Translations under genes and position numbers: made by a program
Assembly (NCBI GenBank): GCA_028710055.1
Contig: JAQUSX010000016.1
Location: forward strand, 1 to 8,392
Reading direction: 5' to 3'
DNA from: Clostridia bacterium
GTDB lineage: Bacteria > Bacillota > Clostridia > Christensenellales > CAG-314
Length of the DNA: 8,392 nt
Part shown: positions 7,331-8,392 of the stretch, piece after piece
How positions within the stretch are numbered: the stretch's first letter is position 1
Layout of the letters: the number at the start of each line of letters is the position of its first letter
The notes under the pieces: generated by a model
Told to the model about the DNA's origin: nothing
The model's database searches: none
Seen by the model: the letters and a program-made list of their open reading frames with translations, nothing else

Positions 7331-7360
7331 ATTGTAATACGATTAAGGGCTTTGTGTCAA
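7331..7360 (-). promoter_or_regulatory. leuS promoter
   Basis: On the minus strand a perfect -35 box TTGACA (7360-7355) and a -10 box TACAAT (7336-7331) are separated by 18 nt. The predicted start is near 7324, giving a leader of about 30 nt. That is far too short for a T-box, so leuS appears not to be under tRNA-sensing attenuation here. Confidence 0.65.
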
Positions 7361-7390
7361 ATGATTTTAAATTTCTTACGGCTTTTTAGC

Positions 7391-7418
7391 TTTACTTTTG
7401 CCCAAAATAGGCTAAAAT
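7391..7418 (+). promoter_or_regulatory. Promoter of the DUF1294 gene, leaderless spacing
   Basis: TTTACT (7391-7396) and TAAAAT (7413-7418) are spaced by 16 nt. The ATG is at 7425, six bases after the -10 box, so the mRNA should begin at the ATG. No Shine-Dalgarno is present. The -35 hexamer is identical to that of the second MFS gene. Confidence 0.5.
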
Positions 7419-7424
7419 AATCTT

Positions 7425-7709
7425 ATGTTGCTTTATTATTTGATTTTTATCGCCGTAATGAGCATTATAGCTTTCATTATGTATTATGTCGACAAAGAGC
7501 GAGCCATCGATGAAAAACGCCGCATAAGCGAAAAAGCGCTGCTTTTGATTTCCGTTTTCGGGGGCGCGGCGGGCGGATACTTGGCTATGAATATCTTTCG
7601 CCACAAAACCCGCGTTTGGTATTTTAACGTCGTCAATATTCTCTTTATTTTCTTTGATATAGTAATAGGTTTATTAATAACCTTTTATATTCCGTATATA
7701 TTTTATTAA
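7425..7709 (+). CDS. DUF1294 family small membrane protein
   Basis: This 94-residue protein belongs to the DUF1294 family of small integral membrane proteins, whose function is not known. Three hydrophobic segments are visible (about 3-21, 37-55 and 68-92). The family core is present in order: YYVDKERA (20-27) with the D-K pair, RRISE (32-36), and GGAAGGYLAMNIFRHKTR (46-63), in which the GG, the FRHKT and the small-residue run are the conserved parts. F67 and N68 follow as usual. The length is normal for the family, so it appears intact. It diverges from leuS across a 130-bp spacer, but nothing ties the two functionally. No ribosome site is seen; the start is fixed by the -10 box directly upstream and the family's usual N-terminus. 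Confidence 0.85.
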   Translation: MLLYYLIFIAVMSIIAFIMYYVDKERAIDEKRRISEKALLLISVFGGAAGGYLAMNIFRHKTRVWYFNVVNILFIFFDIVIGLLITFYIPYIFY

Positions 7710-7744
7710 ACGTAATTTATTAGATTTTTATAAAGTCCACAAAA

Positions 7745-7773
7745 AATCCATTGACCGATTTGCTCAATGGATT
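7745..7773. terminator. Hairpin between convergent DUF1294 and SpoIIE-like genes
   Basis: A perfect 10-bp stem, AATCCATTGA (7745-7754) with TCAATGGATT (7764-7773), encloses a 9-base loop. On the minus strand it is followed by a run of T (7746-7741), which fits termination of the SpoIIE-like gene ending at 7818. On the plus side the tail is AT-rich (AAATATTTATTT), a weaker fit, but the hairpin lies 35 bp after the DUF1294 stop and may serve both. Confidence 0.6.
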
Positions 7774-7817
7774 AAATATTTATTTAAAATTTTTAATAAA
7801 AGATTGCTCTTATATGC

Positions 7818-8392
7818 TTAATTTCCCGTGACTCTGGCAACAACCACCGTCATATCGTCTTTCGGCGTGTTCGAGCATTTTTCCATAGCTTTTTTCATAA
7901 ATTCGTCAGCGATAATCTGCGGATTCGTAAGGGATGTATGCTCAAGCATTTCGCCGATTTCATTCTTGTCTTCAAAGCAGTCGTAAAAACCGTCGGTATA
8001 CAGCACAATCATATCGCCGCTTTGCAAAGCTTTTTTCGTGCTGGACGGTTTCATTTCCTCCAAGACACCCAAAGGCAGATTGCCGCCGCTTATAAACTGC
8101 ACATCTCCGTTACATCTAACAAGCGACGTTGGCGAACCGAGTTTAATAAAATCTGTCAAGCCTCGATTAAGATTTACCACGCAGATATCCACGGCGGTAA
8201 AGTTTTCCTCGTTGGCGGTGGCCAGCAGTTTATTAACCGAACTAAGTATAATATCGTTGTCAAACCCCGCCTTGTAAAAGTTTTCGACAAGCGATATAGC
8301 GACGTTGCTCGTTTTTTCGGCGCTCACACCGCTGCCCATACCGTCGCAAAGCGCAAGCATAAATTTGTCATTATTGATTTTGATGAAAGAAA
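7818..8392 (-). CDS. SpoIIE-family PP2C serine phosphatase, C-terminal part
   Basis: The visible 190 codons form a PP2C-type phosphatase domain of the SpoIIE kind, which removes phosphate from serine on an anti-sigma-factor antagonist such as SpoIIAA. Metal-binding positions are present: DGMGSG (close to the visible N-terminus), VLYTDGFYD, and DDMTVVVARV near the C-terminus. Between them lie the SpoIIE-like FTAVDICVVNLNRG, FIKLGSPTSLV and NLPLGVLEE. The reading frame runs open to the window edge through SFIKINNDKF, so the Met at 8360 is internal and the gene is cut at its 5' end. In full-length SpoIIE (about 800 residues) a multi-helix membrane region and a regulatory region precede this domain; whether they are present here cannot be seen. 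The protein could be true SpoIIE of sporulation or a related regulatory phosphatase. Confidence 0.85.
   Translation of the reverse strand, partial: SFIKINNDKFMLALCDGMGSGVSAEKTSNVAISLVENFYKAGFDNDIILSSVNKLLATANEENFTAVDICVVNLNRGLTDFIKLGSPTSLVRCNGDVQFISGGNLPLGVLEEMKPSSTKKALQSGDMIVLYTDGFYDCFEDKNEIGEMLEHTSLTNPQIIADEFMKKAMEKCSNTPKDDMTVVVARVTGN

Noticed and set aside
7010..7420. 136-residue plus-strand ORF overlapping the leuS start and its promoter
   Set aside because: Mostly antisense to the conserved HVGH-containing N-terminus of LeuRS, and it extends through the leuS promoter; no recognisable domain.
7295..7424. T-box riboswitch upstream of leuS
   Set aside because: Common for Firmicutes synthetase genes, but the spacer is only 130 bp, the promoter leaves a leader of about 30 nt, and no T-box-like element is present.
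8358..8360. ATG as the start of a 180-residue phosphatase
   Set aside because: The frame is open upstream to the window edge and encodes residues typical of the strand before the DGMG motif, so this Met is internal and the gene is truncated by the window.

Overview
The window looks like chromosomal DNA of a low-GC Bacillota, most likely an uncultured member of the Clostridia. The basis is AT-rich spacers around moderately AT-rich genes, strong AGGAGG-type ribosome sites, a SpoIIE-family phosphatase and a Firmicutes-type SLC45-like MFS carrier. No tRNA, rRNA, insertion sequence, CRISPR array or phage gene was seen. The content is mostly ordinary housekeeping and transport; the unusual points are in one transporter's structure and in how several genes start.

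Layout from left to right. (1) At the left edge a near-consensus promoter on the minus strand points out of the window. (2) A membrane-anchored, family-1-like extracellular solute-binding protein is read leftward (100-1137). (3) A 325-bp AT-rich divergent spacer follows. It holds an extended -10 promoter for the next gene, a 13-bp palindrome and perhaps a micro-ORF. (4) A 619-residue SLC45/GPH-like MFS carrier is read rightward (1463-3322). It carries an insert of about 185 residues between TM3 and TM4 that contains an internal duplication. (5) A terminator hairpin merges into the promoter of a second, unrelated MFS carrier (3440-4795). (6) A two-way terminator separates it from the convergent leucyl-tRNA synthetase gene leuS (4871-7294, minus). 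(7) A small DUF1294 membrane protein gene (7425-7709, plus) diverges from leuS. (8) A second convergent hairpin leads to the C-terminal end of a SpoIIE-like PP2C phosphatase (7818 to the right edge, minus), whose 5' part lies outside the window.

The genes do not form one pathway. The divergent solute-binding protein and SLC45-like carrier share a control region and may both handle sugars, but that is inference. No ABC permease or ATPase lies next to the binding protein. LeuS is translation housekeeping and the SpoIIE-like protein is probably developmental or stress signalling.

The best leads are: the duplicated extracellular insert in the first MFS carrier; a recurring start architecture at three genes, where a TATAAT-like -10 box lies only 6-7 nt before the ATG and no Shine-Dalgarno is present, which predicts leaderless mRNAs; and a start-stop codon pair (ATGTAA) abutting the first carrier's start at the spacing expected of the real start.
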